Source: an uncultured Bacteroidales bacterium
GTDB lineage: Bacteria > Bacteroidota > Bacteroidia > Bacteroidales > UBA932
Assembly: GCA_900316245.1 (NCBI GenBank)
Contig: ONCE01000012.1
Span: forward strand, 1 to 64,000
Direction: 5' to 3'
Length of the DNA stretch: 64,000 bases
Shown: piece after piece, positions 35,714-43,426 of the stretch
How the letters are laid out: each line of letters begins with the position of its first letter
How positions within the stretch are numbered: the stretch's first letter is position 1
Made by a program: the position numbers and the translations under genes
Notes under the pieces: model-generated
Seen by the model: the letters and a program-made list of their open reading frames with translations, nothing else
Databases searched by the model: none
Told to the model about the DNA's origin: nothing

Positions 35714-36781
35714 TTATTTCATTCTGTACGGCGCATCTTCGTACAGGAGATACCTCTTGGCCTTGCGGATCCACTTCTGCTCTTCTACCTTCACGTGCTC
35801 CTGGACCACGTCAAAGGAGATGTCCTCCTTGAGGTAGGCTTCCAGGACCGGGTCTGCGAGCTTGGTCCAGAACGCGGGGTCAAACTCGAAGGCCGAATAG
35901 TGCTCCCGGAACCAGCGCATCAGGTGCAGGGTGTGCAGCAGGCTGTGGTAGGGCTCGCCGGGCACCAGCATAATCTGGAAGCCCTGGCAGCGCTCTCCGG
36001 CGTATCGGCCCGCAGAAGGTGTAAAGGAACAAGGTCTGAGCAACGCGCCGTGCGCCTGGGGCAGTTCTTCGGGCCTCAGCGGTTTCACGAACGGTGCACC
36101 TATATATTCATAAGGTCTCGCCGTGCCAATGCCGGGGGTGACGGTGGTGTTGTTCCAAAGGCCGCCGCCGCAGTAGAGGTAGGAACTGAACAGGCCGGGG
36201 ATGTCGCTGGCCGGGGCTATGGTCCAGGGCATCAGTTGCCGGCTCTGGTCCGTAGCCATGGCCGATATCACGTGGATGGGGAACTTGGCTCCGATCTCGG
36301 AGGCGTACAGGTTCACCAGTTCTCCCAGCGTGAGGCCGTGCCGGTGCGCTACCTGGGGCACGAACATTTCTCCGCTCACGGCCGGGATGGAGCCTTCCAC
36401 TACTCGGCCCGAAGGATTGATGTGGTCCACGATGTAGAGAGAGGGGGCCTCTTCTCCCAAAAGACGCAGCGCATCCATAAGCTGCATCACGTCTTTGGTA
36501 TAGTTGAAGTACCTCACGCCCACATCCTGGATCTCCACCACCACAGCGTCCAGGGCCTGCAACTGATCGGCCTCAAAGACTATGTGGTTGGTGCCGGGCG
36601 TGAGTTCCGCCTCGCGGGGGTTGAACACCGTGGCCAGGTTGCCCCGCTCACGGAAGATGTCCCACATCCATCGGCCCTTTCCGGTATCCCAGCAGTTCTG
36701 GGTACAGAAGCAGCCTACCTTGCCGTACAGCAAGGCTTTGTCCAGCTGGTCTTCCAGGGGGGTGGTTCGGAACGAAAACAT
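35714..36781 (-). CDS. namZ: DUF1343 / NamZ-family exo-beta-N-acetylmuramidase
   Basis: 355 residues of the DUF1343 family, whose founding member NamZ removes non-reducing terminal MurNAc from peptidoglycan fragments. Seen: GKVGCFCTQNCWD near the start, the family core VVVEIQDVGVRYFNYTKDVM, DHINPSGRVVEG, and GLWNNTTVTPGIGTARPYEY. Most relatives are ~400 residues with a signal peptide; here no signal is visible (start MFSFRTTPLEDQL), so a cytoplasmic recycling role or a mis-set start is possible. It follows glmM, an enzyme of amino-sugar synthesis, after a 33-base gap holding a palindrome, so both may serve cell-wall sugar metabolism. Confidence 0.82.
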   Translation of the reverse strand: MFSFRTTPLEDQLDKALLYGKVGCFCTQNCWDTGKGRWMWDIFRERGNLATVFNPREAELTPGTNHIVFEADQLQALDAVVVEIQDVGVRYFNYTKDVMQLMDALRLLGEEAPSLYIVDHINPSGRVVEGSIPAVSGEMFVPQVAHRHGLTLGELVNLYASEIGAKFPIHVISAMATDQSRQLMPWTIAPASDIPGLFSSYLYCGGGLWNNTTVTPGIGTARPYEYIGAPFVKPLRPEELPQAHGALLRPCSFTPSAGRYAGERCQGFQIMLVPGEPYHSLLHTLHLMRWFREHYSAFEFDPAFWTKLADPVLEAYLKEDISFDVVQEHVKVEEQKWIRKAKRYLLYEDAPYRMK

Positions 36782-36788
36782 AGAAGAG

Positions 36789-36809
36789 ATGCCCGGTCAA
36801 GCCGGGCAT
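36789..36809. repeat. Palindromic repeat, family P, copy 1
   Basis: ATGCCCGG, loop TCAAG, CCGGGCAT: a perfect 8-bp stem between glmM and namZ, followed by GACG. Related copies with compensating stem changes lie at 38884-38905 and inside ftsK (59541-59561, and a degraded one at ~59638-59657). It has no T tract, so it is not a normal terminator. Confidence 0.75.
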
Positions 36810-36813
36810 GACG

Positions 36814-38229
36814 TTAACCGATAATTTTCTTTGCTACTGCGATTACCTCGTTGCCCAGGGCCTCGGCGGCTTCCATTGTGGAGGCTTCGGAGTAGATGCG
36901 GATGATGGGCTCCGTGTTGGACTTGCGCAGGTGGACCCAGGTCTTGTTGGCCTCGAAGTTGATCTTGACGCCGTCTATGTCGTTGATGTTTTCCTTGGCG
37001 TAGATGACCTTGAGTTCATTGAGAATCTTCTCGATGAGGGCGCTGTCGGAGAGCTGGATCTTGTTCTTGGCAATGAAGTACTGAGGGTAGGTCTTCTTGA
37101 GCTCGCTCACTTTCATCTTCTTGTGGGCCAGGTTGCTCAGGAAGAGGGCTACGCCTACCATAGCGTCGCGGCCGGCGTGGATGGCGGGATAGATGACGCC
37201 TCCGTTGCCTTCGCCGCCGATGAGGGCGCCTACCTCGTGCATCTTGGTGGTAACGTTCACCTCACCTACGGCCGATGCGTAGTACTTGCCGCCGTGCTTC
37301 TCCGTTACGTCGCGGAGGGCGCGGGTGCTGGAAAGGTTGGAAACGGTAGCGATGGGCTTTCCTTCCTTCTGGGCCAGTTCGCACAGATAGTCTGCCACGC
37401 TTACCAGGGTATATTCTTCTACGAAGGGCTCACCGTTCTCGCAGATGAAGGCCAGACGGTCTACATCAGGGTCTACGGATACGCCCAGGTCTGCTTTTTC
37501 TTTCTTGACGGTTTCGCACAGGTCAACCAGGTTGGCGGGGAGGGGTTCCGGGTTGTGGGCGAAGTCTCCGGTGGGGTTGCAGTTGAGTTCGATGCACTTT
37601 ACGCCCAGGCGCTTGAGGAGGCGGGGCATAATGATGCCGCCCACGGAGTTGATGGCGTCTACCACCACCGTGAACTTGGCGGCCTTGATGGCCTCAGCGT
37701 CCACGGCGGGGAGGGCCAGGACGGCGTCCAGGTGCTTGTCGGTGAAGTCTTCTTCTTCGATGTTGCCCAGCTGGTCAACCTCTGCAAAGTTGAAGTCCTC
37801 TTTCTCTGCCAGATCCAGCACGGCCTGGCCTTCAACGGCGGTGAGGAATTCTCCCTTGTCGTTGAGGAGCTTGAGGGCGTTCCACTGGCGCGGGTTGTGG
37901 CTGGCGGTGAGGATGATGCCGCCATCGGCCTTGGCAAAAAGGACGGCCATTTCCGTGGTGGGGGTGGAGGCGAAACCGCACTTGACCACGTCTATTCCGC
38001 AGCCGATGAGGGTGCCCACTACCAGTTGTTCCACCATATCTCCGCTCATACGGGCGTCTTTACCTACTACTATTTTATAGCGTTCCCCGTTGTTGGGTTT
38101 GGCCTTGCGCTGAGGCAGGGTGGCGGCATAAGCAGCCGTAAACTTGACAACGTCTACAGGAGTGAGTGAATCGCCGGGCTGGCCACCGATGGTGCCGCGG
38201 ATGCCGGAAATGGATTTGATAAGAGTCAT
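36814..38229 (-). CDS. glmM: Phosphoglucosamine mutase
   Basis: Alpha-D-phosphohexomutase that turns glucosamine-6-phosphate into glucosamine-1-phosphate for UDP-GlcNAc. 471 residues from the chosen start. Motifs: phosphoserine loop TASHNPRQWNALK, metal loop DPDVDRLAF, sugar-binding GGEGNGGVIY, and phosphate-binding RKSNTEPIIRIYSE. ATG 38229 (MTLIKSISGIRG) is chosen because the conserved GIRG start follows and a full promoter ends at 38260; the upstream Met at 38262 would precede transcription. GlmM and phosphomannomutases are close, so the substrate is assigned by the usual Bacteroidota annotation. Confidence 0.88.
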   Translation of the reverse strand: MTLIKSISGIRGTIGGQPGDSLTPVDVVKFTAAYAATLPQRKAKPNNGERYKIVVGKDARMSGDMVEQLVVGTLIGCGIDVVKCGFASTPTTEMAVLFAKADGGIILTASHNPRQWNALKLLNDKGEFLTAVEGQAVLDLAEKEDFNFAEVDQLGNIEEEDFTDKHLDAVLALPAVDAEAIKAAKFTVVVDAINSVGGIIMPRLLKRLGVKCIELNCNPTGDFAHNPEPLPANLVDLCETVKKEKADLGVSVDPDVDRLAFICENGEPFVEEYTLVSVADYLCELAQKEGKPIATVSNLSSTRALRDVTEKHGGKYYASAVGEVNVTTKMHEVGALIGGEGNGGVIYPAIHAGRDAMVGVALFLSNLAHKKMKVSELKKTYPQYFIAKNKIQLSDSALIEKILNELKVIYAKENINDIDGVKINFEANKTWVHLRKSNTEPIIRIYSEASTMEAAEALGNEVIAVAKKIIG

Positions 38230-38259
38230 GTTTTGGTCAATTAAATTCGTTAAATCGTA

Positions 38260-38291
38260 CAAAGTTATTAAATTTGCGCCCCAATTACAAA
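38260..38291. promoter_or_regulatory. Divergent promoters of glmM and the DUF486 gene
   Basis: Minus strand: TTTG (plus CAAA at 38288-38291), 20 bases, TAACTTTG (plus CAAAGTTA at 38260-38267), a full match for glmM. Plus strand: TAAATTTG at 38269-38276 for the small membrane protein. The two -7 boxes are one base apart, so the polymerases must exclude each other. Confidence 0.75.
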
Positions 38292-38297
38292 TTGACT

Positions 38298-38666
38298 ATG
38301 CAAGGTTTCTGGACCATCTTGATGCTTGTGTTTTCGAACGTGTTTATGACGTTCGCCTGGTACGGCCACCTCAAATTGCAGGAGATGAAGATCTCCACCG
38401 GCTGGCCCCTCATCCTTATCATCCTGTTTTCCTGGGGGATAGCCTTCTTCGAGTACTGCCTCACCGTCCCCGCCAACCGGATCGGATTCATAGGAAACGG
38501 CGGCCCCTTCAACCTGATGCAGCTCAAAGTAATCCAGGAAGTCATCTCCCTTACCATCTTCACGGTCATCGTCACCTTTTTATTTAAAGGTACGCCCCTC
38601 CAGTGGAACCACATCGCCGCCTTCGTCTGTATGGTCCTGGCTGTTTTTTTCGTGTTCCTGAAATAA
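38298..38666 (+). CDS. DMT-family small membrane protein (DUF486)
   Basis: A 122-residue protein with four membrane segments (about WTILMLVFSNVFMTFAWYGHL, residues 4-24, and three more), fitting the DUF486 family, a four-helix relative of the drug/metabolite transporters. Its substrate is unknown; such proteins act as dimers in the inner membrane. ATG 38298 is chosen because the -7 box ends at 38276, so the frame's upstream Met at 38274 would not be transcribed. Confidence 0.85.
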   Translation: MQGFWTILMLVFSNVFMTFAWYGHLKLQEMKISTGWPLILIILFSWGIAFFEYCLTVPANRIGFIGNGGPFNLMQLKVIQEVISLTIFTVIVTFLFKGTPLQWNHIAAFVCMVLAVFFVFLK

Positions 38667-38670
38667 AAAA

Positions 38671-38701
38671 TTTGGAGATTCAGATTTTTATCGTACCTTT
38701 G
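38671..38701 (+). promoter_or_regulatory. Promoter of tRNA-Glu
   Basis: TTTG at 38671-38674, 19 bases, TACCTTTG at 38694-38701. Full match to the Bacteroidota promoter, 12 bases before the tRNA. Confidence 0.8.
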
Positions 38702-38713
38702 CATTCCCAACCC

Positions 38714-38788
38714 GCTGGGTTCGTATAACGGTTAGTACTCGAGATTCTCAATCTCGCAATAGGAGTTCGATTCTCCTACCCAGTACCA
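38714..38788 (+). tRNA. tRNA-Glu (CTC)
   Basis: Cloverleaf by eye: acceptor GCTGGGT with ACCCAGT (G-U at the first pair), D arm GTAT/GTAC, anticodon stem CGAGA/TCTCG with loop TTCTCAA (anticodon CTC), T arm AGGAG-TTCGATT-CTCCT, discriminator A and encoded CCA. The CTC anticodon reads GAG. A strong promoter precedes it and a terminator follows. Confidence 0.93.
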
Positions 38789-38791
38789 AAA

Positions 38792-38820
38792 CATCCGACG
38801 CAACCGCGCCGGATTTTTTT
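38792..38820 (+). terminator. Terminator after tRNA-Glu
   Basis: ATCCGACGC, loop AACC, GCGCCGGAT then TTTTTT: a nine-position stem with one mismatch and a T tract. Confidence 0.85.
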
Positions 38821-38883
38821 ATGCCTACACCCCTCCCATCTCATTCACGACCCACCCCATCCCGGACCGGACCCCTTGTCGTC

Positions 38884-38905
38884 ATGGCCGACTCCGATCG
38901 GCCAT
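38884..38905. repeat. Palindromic repeat, family P, copy in the gene-free block
   Basis: ATGGCCGA, loop CTCCGA, TCGGCCAT, preceded by CGTC; this is the inverted orientation of the copy at 36789. The stem differs from the other copies but pairs perfectly (compensating changes). Confidence 0.7.
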
Positions 38906-38932
38906 CTCCCGCGCACGGATTTGCCCCTCCTG

Positions 38933-39042
38933 GTGCTCGGAACCTGGTATTCCCCCTTCCCGAGCACGAAAACGGCCTTATTGGTGCTCGGAACCTGGTA
39001 TTTCCCCTTCCCGAGCACGAAATCGCCCCTCCCGGTGCTCGG
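38933..39042. repeat. 51-bp periodic hairpin array (CGAGCAC/GTGCTCG stems)
   Basis: GTGCTCGG occurs at 38933, 38984 and 39035, exactly 51 bases apart; CCGAGCAC at 38960 and 39011. Two hairpins can be drawn with CGAGCAC left arms (38961 and 39012) and GTGCTCG right arms. The loop of the first reads GAAAACGGCCTTATTG, like the pair at 10335-10413. The intervening GGAACCTGGTATT is repeated as well. Confidence 0.75.
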
Positions 39043-39147
39043 AATGCACCCTCATCCCGGGCATTGCCCCGGGATCTCCCGTCCAGAGCGCAGTAGACGT
39101 GCCATTATCTGTCCCGTCTACCGCACCTCCCCGTCATTCTTGACGCC

Positions 39148-39232
39148 GCAGCCAGCAAAAATCGCCAAAAGTGCAGGCTGTCACGTCATGCGGAACGCCG
39201 CAGCCAGCAAAAAAGGCCAAAAGTGCTGGCTG
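39148..39232. repeat. Pair of hairpins 52 bp apart (CAGCCAGCA stems)
   Basis: Two copies of CAGCCAGCA, loops AAAATCGCCAAAAG and AAAAAGGCCAAAAG, right arms TGCAGGCTG and TGCTGGCTG. The 9-bp stem of the second copy is perfect. The copies are 52 bases apart, with similar spacers (CGTCAT...CGCCG) in front. Confidence 0.75.
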
Positions 39233-39299
39233 TCAGGTTATGGTTCGGTGGAGATATAAGGATCAGAAGAAGCGCGGGAGACAGTGCAACGCCCAGAAA

Positions 39300-39850
39300 A
39301 GCTTTGGGTGCGGTGCAAGAGCCTCTGCCAGCGGTTACGCCTCGTTTGCCTGTGGGCAAACGCCGCGCCCTTTCTTTAACCTACACCCCACCAGCGGTGC
39401 CAATGGCAACGTTCGTCACATGCCCTTAGGTTCAAAGGTTGGCACACATTTATTCGGGGGTCGGGTGCCGGGCCTTCGGCCCAGATAGGAAAATACCGTG
39501 AGATGGGTCATGGACCGCTGGCACTTAAGTCAATGATCATGTGATAGTTAACCACTATAACCCCCTTTCTCGAGATGGGGGTTTATGTATCTATTCTGTT
39601 GATTTATTGTGTGTTAAGTGCCAGACCCAAACTCCGTCACTTCCTTTTTTCTCTGCTTGAAGTGGGCAACGGGCAAACCCTGCATGGGCCCTTTAATGGA
39701 GCCCGTGCAGGGGTTGTTCCGTAGCAGCCGGATGTCGCATACTCCGGCTGCGGTGCCTTCCGTTCCTTTACCTTTCCCTCACAGCGGGCAACAGACGAAG
39801 TCTGTAGCCGCCGAGCCTCGTTACCGAGGCGGCGGTGCCCGTTTATCGGC
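39300..39850. other. Gene-free, hairpin-dense intergenic block
   Basis: No convincing gene. It holds several strong stem-loops: CGTTTGCC/GGGCAAACG (~39349-39368), GCAGCCGGA/TCCGGCTGC (~39724-39751), CAGAC/GTCTG (~39791-39802) and GCCGCC/GGCGGC (~39809-39832). Partly repeated lead sequences of the kind TTCCTTTACC...CAGCGGGCAAC precede some of them. The 107-bp element copy A lies inside. Possible readings are a decayed mobile element, structured RNA or a repeat sink. Confidence 0.5.
39518..39624. repeat. 107-bp palindromic element, copy A (divergent core)
   Basis: Starts CTGGCACTTAA and ends TTAAGTGCCAG, an 11-bp perfect terminal inverted repeat, exactly 107 bases long like the five copies at 47484-52786. 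Its central hairpin is AACCCCC/GGGGGTT (about 39559-39583) where the others have an ACGGGTAG-type stem. Confidence 0.8.
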
Positions 39851-39980
39851 CTAACGGTCCAAACCGTGGGACGTTAGGCAGGAATACATACCTAAACCAT
39901 ACCTAACGGTCCAAACCGTGGGACGTTAGGCAGGAATACGTACCTAAACCATACCTATCGGTCCAAACCTTGGGACGTTA
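39851..39980. repeat. 52-bp tandem palindromic repeats, about 2.5 copies
   Basis: CTAACGGTCC...GGGACGTTAG units start at 39851 and 39903; a variant CTATCGGTCC begins at 39955 and its right arm GGGACGTTAG ends the array. Spacers read GCAGGAATACRTACCTAAAC and a few more bases. Each unit folds into a ~9-bp stem. They lie just downstream of the minus-strand tyrS operon. Confidence 0.8.
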
Positions 39981-39994
39981 GAGCAGTAGCGGTC

Positions 39995-40522
39995 CTACAG
40001 CTGGAGGAGTGGAAAGGCGGCGAGGAGAGTGTCTTCGCGGGTGTTGGGGGTGGATTCGAGGAGGCGGCCGGCGGGGGTGAGGGCCAGTACGCGGTGGGCG
40101 ATGGCCAGCGCGTCGTTGAGGTCGTGGGAGGTGAAGAGGACGGCCATCCCGGTCTTGCGGGCGAGGTCCCGTACGGCGCTCAGCAGCAGCTGCCGCTCTT
40201 CGGGATTCAGATCGCGGGTGGGGTTGTCCAGGATCAGGACTTCCACCTTTCGGTTCAGGGCGGCGGCCAGGCAGTATTTGATGCGGCCCACAGTATCCAA
40301 CTCTTTCCATTGGCAGCCCGGCTTAAGTCCCAGCAGGGCCTGGGCGCCTTCTACGCGGGCATTCAAACGCAAAAATAACGGCCTTCTGAAGGAGACCAGA
40401 ACGCATTCCGGGCGGCGGCTTAGCTCCCGGAGAATTGGACGGCAACCGCTGCGGCCGGTGAGCAGCACGCACTCGCCGGAACCTAGATGGAAAGTGTGGG
40501 GACCCAGGTTGTACTCCGTCAT
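39995..40522 (-). CDS. Degenerate ABC ATPase-like protein
   Basis: A 175-residue relic-like ABC ATPase. The Walker A position reads GRSGCRPI, lacking the Lys-Ser/Thr that bind phosphate; no LSGGQ signature is present (VGRIKYCLAAAL stands there); Walker B is VLILDNPT with Asn for the catalytic Glu; the H-loop FTSHDL remains. It cannot be a normal ATPase, yet the frame is intact and overlaps the LolC/E-like gene by 4 bases. Perhaps it is a structural partner of that permease or a recently decaying LolD. It is the last gene of the tyrS-rbfA-lol operon. Confidence 0.7.
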   Translation of the reverse strand: MTEYNLGPHTFHLGSGECVLLTGRSGCRPILRELSRRPECVLVSFRRPLFLRLNARVEGAQALLGLKPGCQWKELDTVGRIKYCLAAALNRKVEVLILDNPTRDLNPEERQLLLSAVRDLARKTGMAVLFTSHDLNDALAIAHRVLALTPAGRLLESTPNTREDTLLAAFPLLQL

Positions 40523-41712
40523 TGCAACTTGCGGGAGGGGATGAGGGCCATCAGGAAGCCTACGCCGGCAACGCCCACCACCGTCCAGAGCAAGTCGGAC
40601 GCCTGGAGCACCACCGGATAGGAATTCACGATGAAATTGCCGGGCATCGGAACCAGGCCCCAGCGCTGCTGTGCCAGGACCAGCAACACGCCCAGAACCA
40701 GGCCAATAGCCATTCCCAGCAGCGACACCAGCCAGCCTTCCAGCAGGAAGATTTGGCGGAGCAGGGGTTCCGGGGCGCCCATAGCGCGGAGGGTTCCCGT
40801 ATCGGCCTTCTTCTCTATGACCAGCATCTTGAGGGAACTGTATATATTAAAGGCCACCAGCAGCACAATGAAAATGAGGATGAGGTAGATGGCCAGTTTC
40901 TCGTAGCGCATCATCCGGTACAGGGATTCGTCCTGCTGCACGCGGCTGAGCACGCGGTAAGAGGACCCCAGATGGGCCGATAAGTCTTTCTGCACGGCAT
41001 CGGCCTTTCCCGGAGCCGTCCAGATGTCCAGGGAGGAAACTTCGGTCTCGTATTCCAGCAGATTCCGCATCAGGCCGATGGGAACCAGCATCAGGCGGGC
41101 GTCTACGTCTGCATTGACGGAGAAGACCCCGGCCAGGCGCAGTTTGGCGCTGCGGAGGGAGGCCGAAGGGTTGGCCAGCGATACCGCCTTGGTGCGGGAA
41201 GGGTAGTAGACCTCGATGGGCGTGATGAAGCGGGGGCTCAGGCCCAGGCTGTGGGCCAGGCCGGCGCCCGCCACGCCAAAGGAAAGGTCTTCCCGCTGGA
41301 AGGCCCAGGAACCGTCGATGAGGTGGTCCTTCAGGAGGGATTCTTCCTGGGCTACCTCGTCCAGGCCCTTGAGGCGGGCCAGGCTCTGCTTGCCTTCATA
41401 GGATAGGAAAACCTGCTCTTCCAGCACGCTGGAGAAGCGGGTTACGCGTTCATCCGTGAGCAGGCCGCCGAAGGTGGCGCTGTCCGGAGTGAACACCTTG
41501 CCCGTGGCCGGACGCACCACAAGGTCTGCCTTTGCGTCGGCCAGGGAGTTGGCTACCAAATCGTTGAATCCGTTGAAAACGGAGAGGATGATGACCAGGG
41601 CCGCCGTGCCCACCGCCATACCGGCTACCCCTATACCCGAAATCATATTGATGACATTGTACGATTTGCGGGCAAAGAGATAACGGAAGGCGAATCTCAG
41701 CGGCAGGTTCAC
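40519..41712 (-). CDS. LolC/LolE-like ABC transporter permease
   Basis: 397 residues with an N-terminal membrane segment (MISGIGVAGMAVGTAALVII), a ~220-residue periplasmic domain, and three C-terminal segments (YLILIFIVLLVAFNIYSSL and two more), the FtsX/MacB layout of lipoprotein-release permeases. LolCDE extracts lipoproteins from the inner membrane for transfer to LolA. Its normal ATPase partner LolD is not here; the adjacent ATPase-like gene is degenerate, so the energy source must come from elsewhere or the complex is altered. Overlaps rbfA by 4 bases. Confidence 0.88.
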   Translation of the reverse strand: MNLPLRFAFRYLFARKSYNVINMISGIGVAGMAVGTAALVIILSVFNGFNDLVANSLADAKADLVVRPATGKVFTPDSATFGGLLTDERVTRFSSVLEEQVFLSYEGKQSLARLKGLDEVAQEESLLKDHLIDGSWAFQREDLSFGVAGAGLAHSLGLSPRFITPIEVYYPSRTKAVSLANPSASLRSAKLRLAGVFSVNADVDARLMLVPIGLMRNLLEYETEVSSLDIWTAPGKADAVQKDLSAHLGSSYRVLSRVQQDESLYRMMRYEKLAIYLILIFIVLLVAFNIYSSLKMLVIEKKADTGTLRAMGAPEPLLRQIFLLEGWLVSLLGMAIGLVLGVLLVLAQQRWGLVPMPGNFIVNSYPVVLQASDLLWTVVGVAGVGFLMALIPSRKLQ

Positions 41713-42056
41713 TTTTTCAAGAGTTCTTCAATGTGCTGGGCGTAGTCCAGGGAAGTATCCAGAAGGAAAACCAGTTCGGGTACAATGCGGAACTGCTTGG
41801 CCACCACGTGACCCAGCTCTCCGCGGAGGGCTTTGTTGTTCTCTTCCAGCAGGGCCATCACCGGCTCCTGCTTCTCGGAAGGGAAGATGCTCACGAAAAC
41901 CTTGGCAACCGACAGGTCCGGGCTCACACGGACCTCGCTTACCGTCACCAGGGCGCCGTCAAAGGCGGCCATACCCTTGGACCGGATAATCTCTGCCAGG
42001 TCTTTCTGGATTTCGCGGGCAACCTTGAGTTGCCGGGTGCTTGCGGGTTTTTCCAT
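41709..42056 (-). CDS. rbfA: Ribosome-binding factor A
   Basis: 115 residues, KH-like. Binds the 30S subunit late in maturation and helps 16S 5'-end processing. Start RQLKVAREIQKDLAEII and the core VTVSEVRVSPDLSVAKVFVSIFP are typical. The stop of tyrS and the ATG overlap (TAATG); the rbfA stop overlaps the LolC/E-like ATG by 4 bases. Confidence 0.95.
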   Translation of the reverse strand: MEKPASTRQLKVAREIQKDLAEIIRSKGMAAFDGALVTVSEVRVSPDLSVAKVFVSIFPSEKQEPVMALLEENNKALRGELGHVVAKQFRIVPELVFLLDTSLDYAQHIEELLKK

Positions 42057-43342
42057 TACTTGACGTGAATGATAAAGTAGTTCTTCTTACCCTTCTGGGC
42101 CAGGATGTAGTGACCGTTGACAATATCGGCCTTGGTTACCTCGGCGTTGATGTCCGTCACCTTGTCCTTGTTGATGGCGATGCCGTTGCCCTGGATCATC
42201 TTGCGGGCTTCTCCCTTGGAGGGGAGGATGGCGGTCTTCACGGCCAGCAGGTCCATAATGTTGCAGGGAAGATCGGCCTCTGTGATGTCGAAGGAAGGGA
42301 CGTCTCCGAAGACGGCGAGGAAGGTACGCTCGTCCAGTTTCTTGAGGGCCTCGGAGTTGCCGCCGAAGAGCATCTGGCTGGCTTCCAGGGCCTTGTCGTA
42401 GGCTTCCTGTCCGTGGCACATTACGGTGACTTCGCGGGCCAGGACTTTCTGGAGCTCGCGGGCGCCGGGGTTCTCGCGGTGGCGGGCAATCAGGTCTTCG
42501 ATGGTGGGGCGGTCCAGCAGGGTGAAAATCTTGATGTAACGCTCTGCGTCGTCATCGGCCACGTTGAGCCAGAACTGGTAGAACTCGTAGGGCGAGGTGC
42601 GTTCTGCGTCCAGCCATACGTTGCCCTTCTCGGTTTTGCCGAACTTGGTGCCATCGGCCTTTCTGATGAGCGGGCAGGTGAGGGCGAAGGATTCTCCGCC
42701 TTCGATTCTGCGGATGAGCTCGTTGCCGGTGGTGATGTTGCCCCACTGGTCCGAACCGCCGAACTGCAGGATGCAGCCGCGGTTTTTCCAGAGCCAGTAG
42801 AAATCGTAGCCCTGCATAAGCTGGTAGGAGAATTCCGTGAAGGACATACCCTCGCTGGATTCGCGGGAAAGACGCTTTTTCACGGAATCCTTGGCCATCA
42901 TATAGTTGACGGTGATGTGCTTGCCAATGTCACGGATGAAGTTGATGAAGGTGTAGTCCTTCATCCAGTCGTAGTTATTGACCAGTTCTGCCTTGTTGGG
43001 GGCGTCGGAGTCAAAGTCCAGGAAGCGGGCCAGCTGGGCCTTGAGGCAAGCCACGTTGTGGTTGAGGGTTTCCTCGTCCAGGAGGTTGCGCTCTGCGCTC
43101 TTCATAGAGGGGTCACCGATCATACCGGTGGCGCCGCCAACCAGGGCGTAGGGCTTGTGGCCGCAGCTTTGGAAATGCTTCAATATCATTACGCTTACCA
43201 GGTGGCCGATATGGAGGGAATCGGCGGTGGGGTCAATGCCCACATAGGCCGCCTGAGGGCCTTCCATCAGTTTCTCTTCCGTTCCGGGCATGATGTCCTG
43301 GATCATGCCTCTCCACCTGAGCTCTTCTACAAAATTCTTCAT
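42056..43342 (-). CDS. tyrS: Tyrosyl-tRNA synthetase
   Basis: Class I synthetase, 428 residues. HIGH motif in [10 protein letters not shown], tyrosine pocket around [12 protein letters not shown] and [16 protein letters not shown] equivalent KFGKTEKG, and an S4-like C-terminal RNA-binding domain ([19 protein letters not shown]). A TATCTTTG box lies 29 bases upstream. No T-box-type leader is seen. First gene of a four-gene operon. Confidence 0.96.
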   Translation of the reverse strand: MKNFVEELRWRGMIQDIMPGTEEKLMEGPQAAYVGIDPTADSLHIGHLVSVMILKHFQSCGHKPYALVGGATGMIGDPSMKSAERNLLDEETLNHNVACLKAQLARFLDFDSDAPNKAELVNNYDWMKDYTFINFIRDIGKHITVNYMMAKDSVKKRLSRESSEGMSFTEFSYQLMQGYDFYWLWKNRGCILQFGGSDQWGNITTGNELIRRIEGGESFALTCPLIRKADGTKFGKTEKGNVWLDAERTSPYEFYQFWLNVADDDAERYIKIFTLLDRPTIEDLIARHRENPGARELQKVLAREVTVMCHGQEAYDKALEASQMLFGGNSEALKKLDERTFLAVFGDVPSFDITEADLPCNIMDLLAVKTAILPSKGEARKMIQGNGIAINKDKVTDINAEVTKADIVNGHYILAQKGKKNYFIIHVK

Positions 43343-43370
43343 ACCAACTGTATCTTTTCTAAAAAACGCA

Positions 43371-43398
43371 CAAAGATACGAAAATTTGTGTATTTTTG
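43371..43398. promoter_or_regulatory. Divergent -7 boxes of tyrS and the M16 peptidase gene
   Basis: Minus strand TATCTTTG (plus CAAAGATA at 43371-43378) for tyrS; plus strand TATTTTTG at 43391-43398, 28 bases before the peptidase ATG. Neither has a clear -33 TTTG. Confidence 0.55.
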
Positions 43399-43426
43399 TC
43401 CTGCATTAAGTTAGTAGCTAAGGGAT

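Noticed and set aside
38933-39042. CRISPR array
   Set aside because: Only two to three units, palindromic, with the spacers also repeated and no cas genes in the window.
38821-39488. Several 60-130 codon frames in the repeat block
   Set aside because: Their translations simply repeat the DNA repeats (for example GARNLVFPLPEHE) and no start signal or family pattern is seen.
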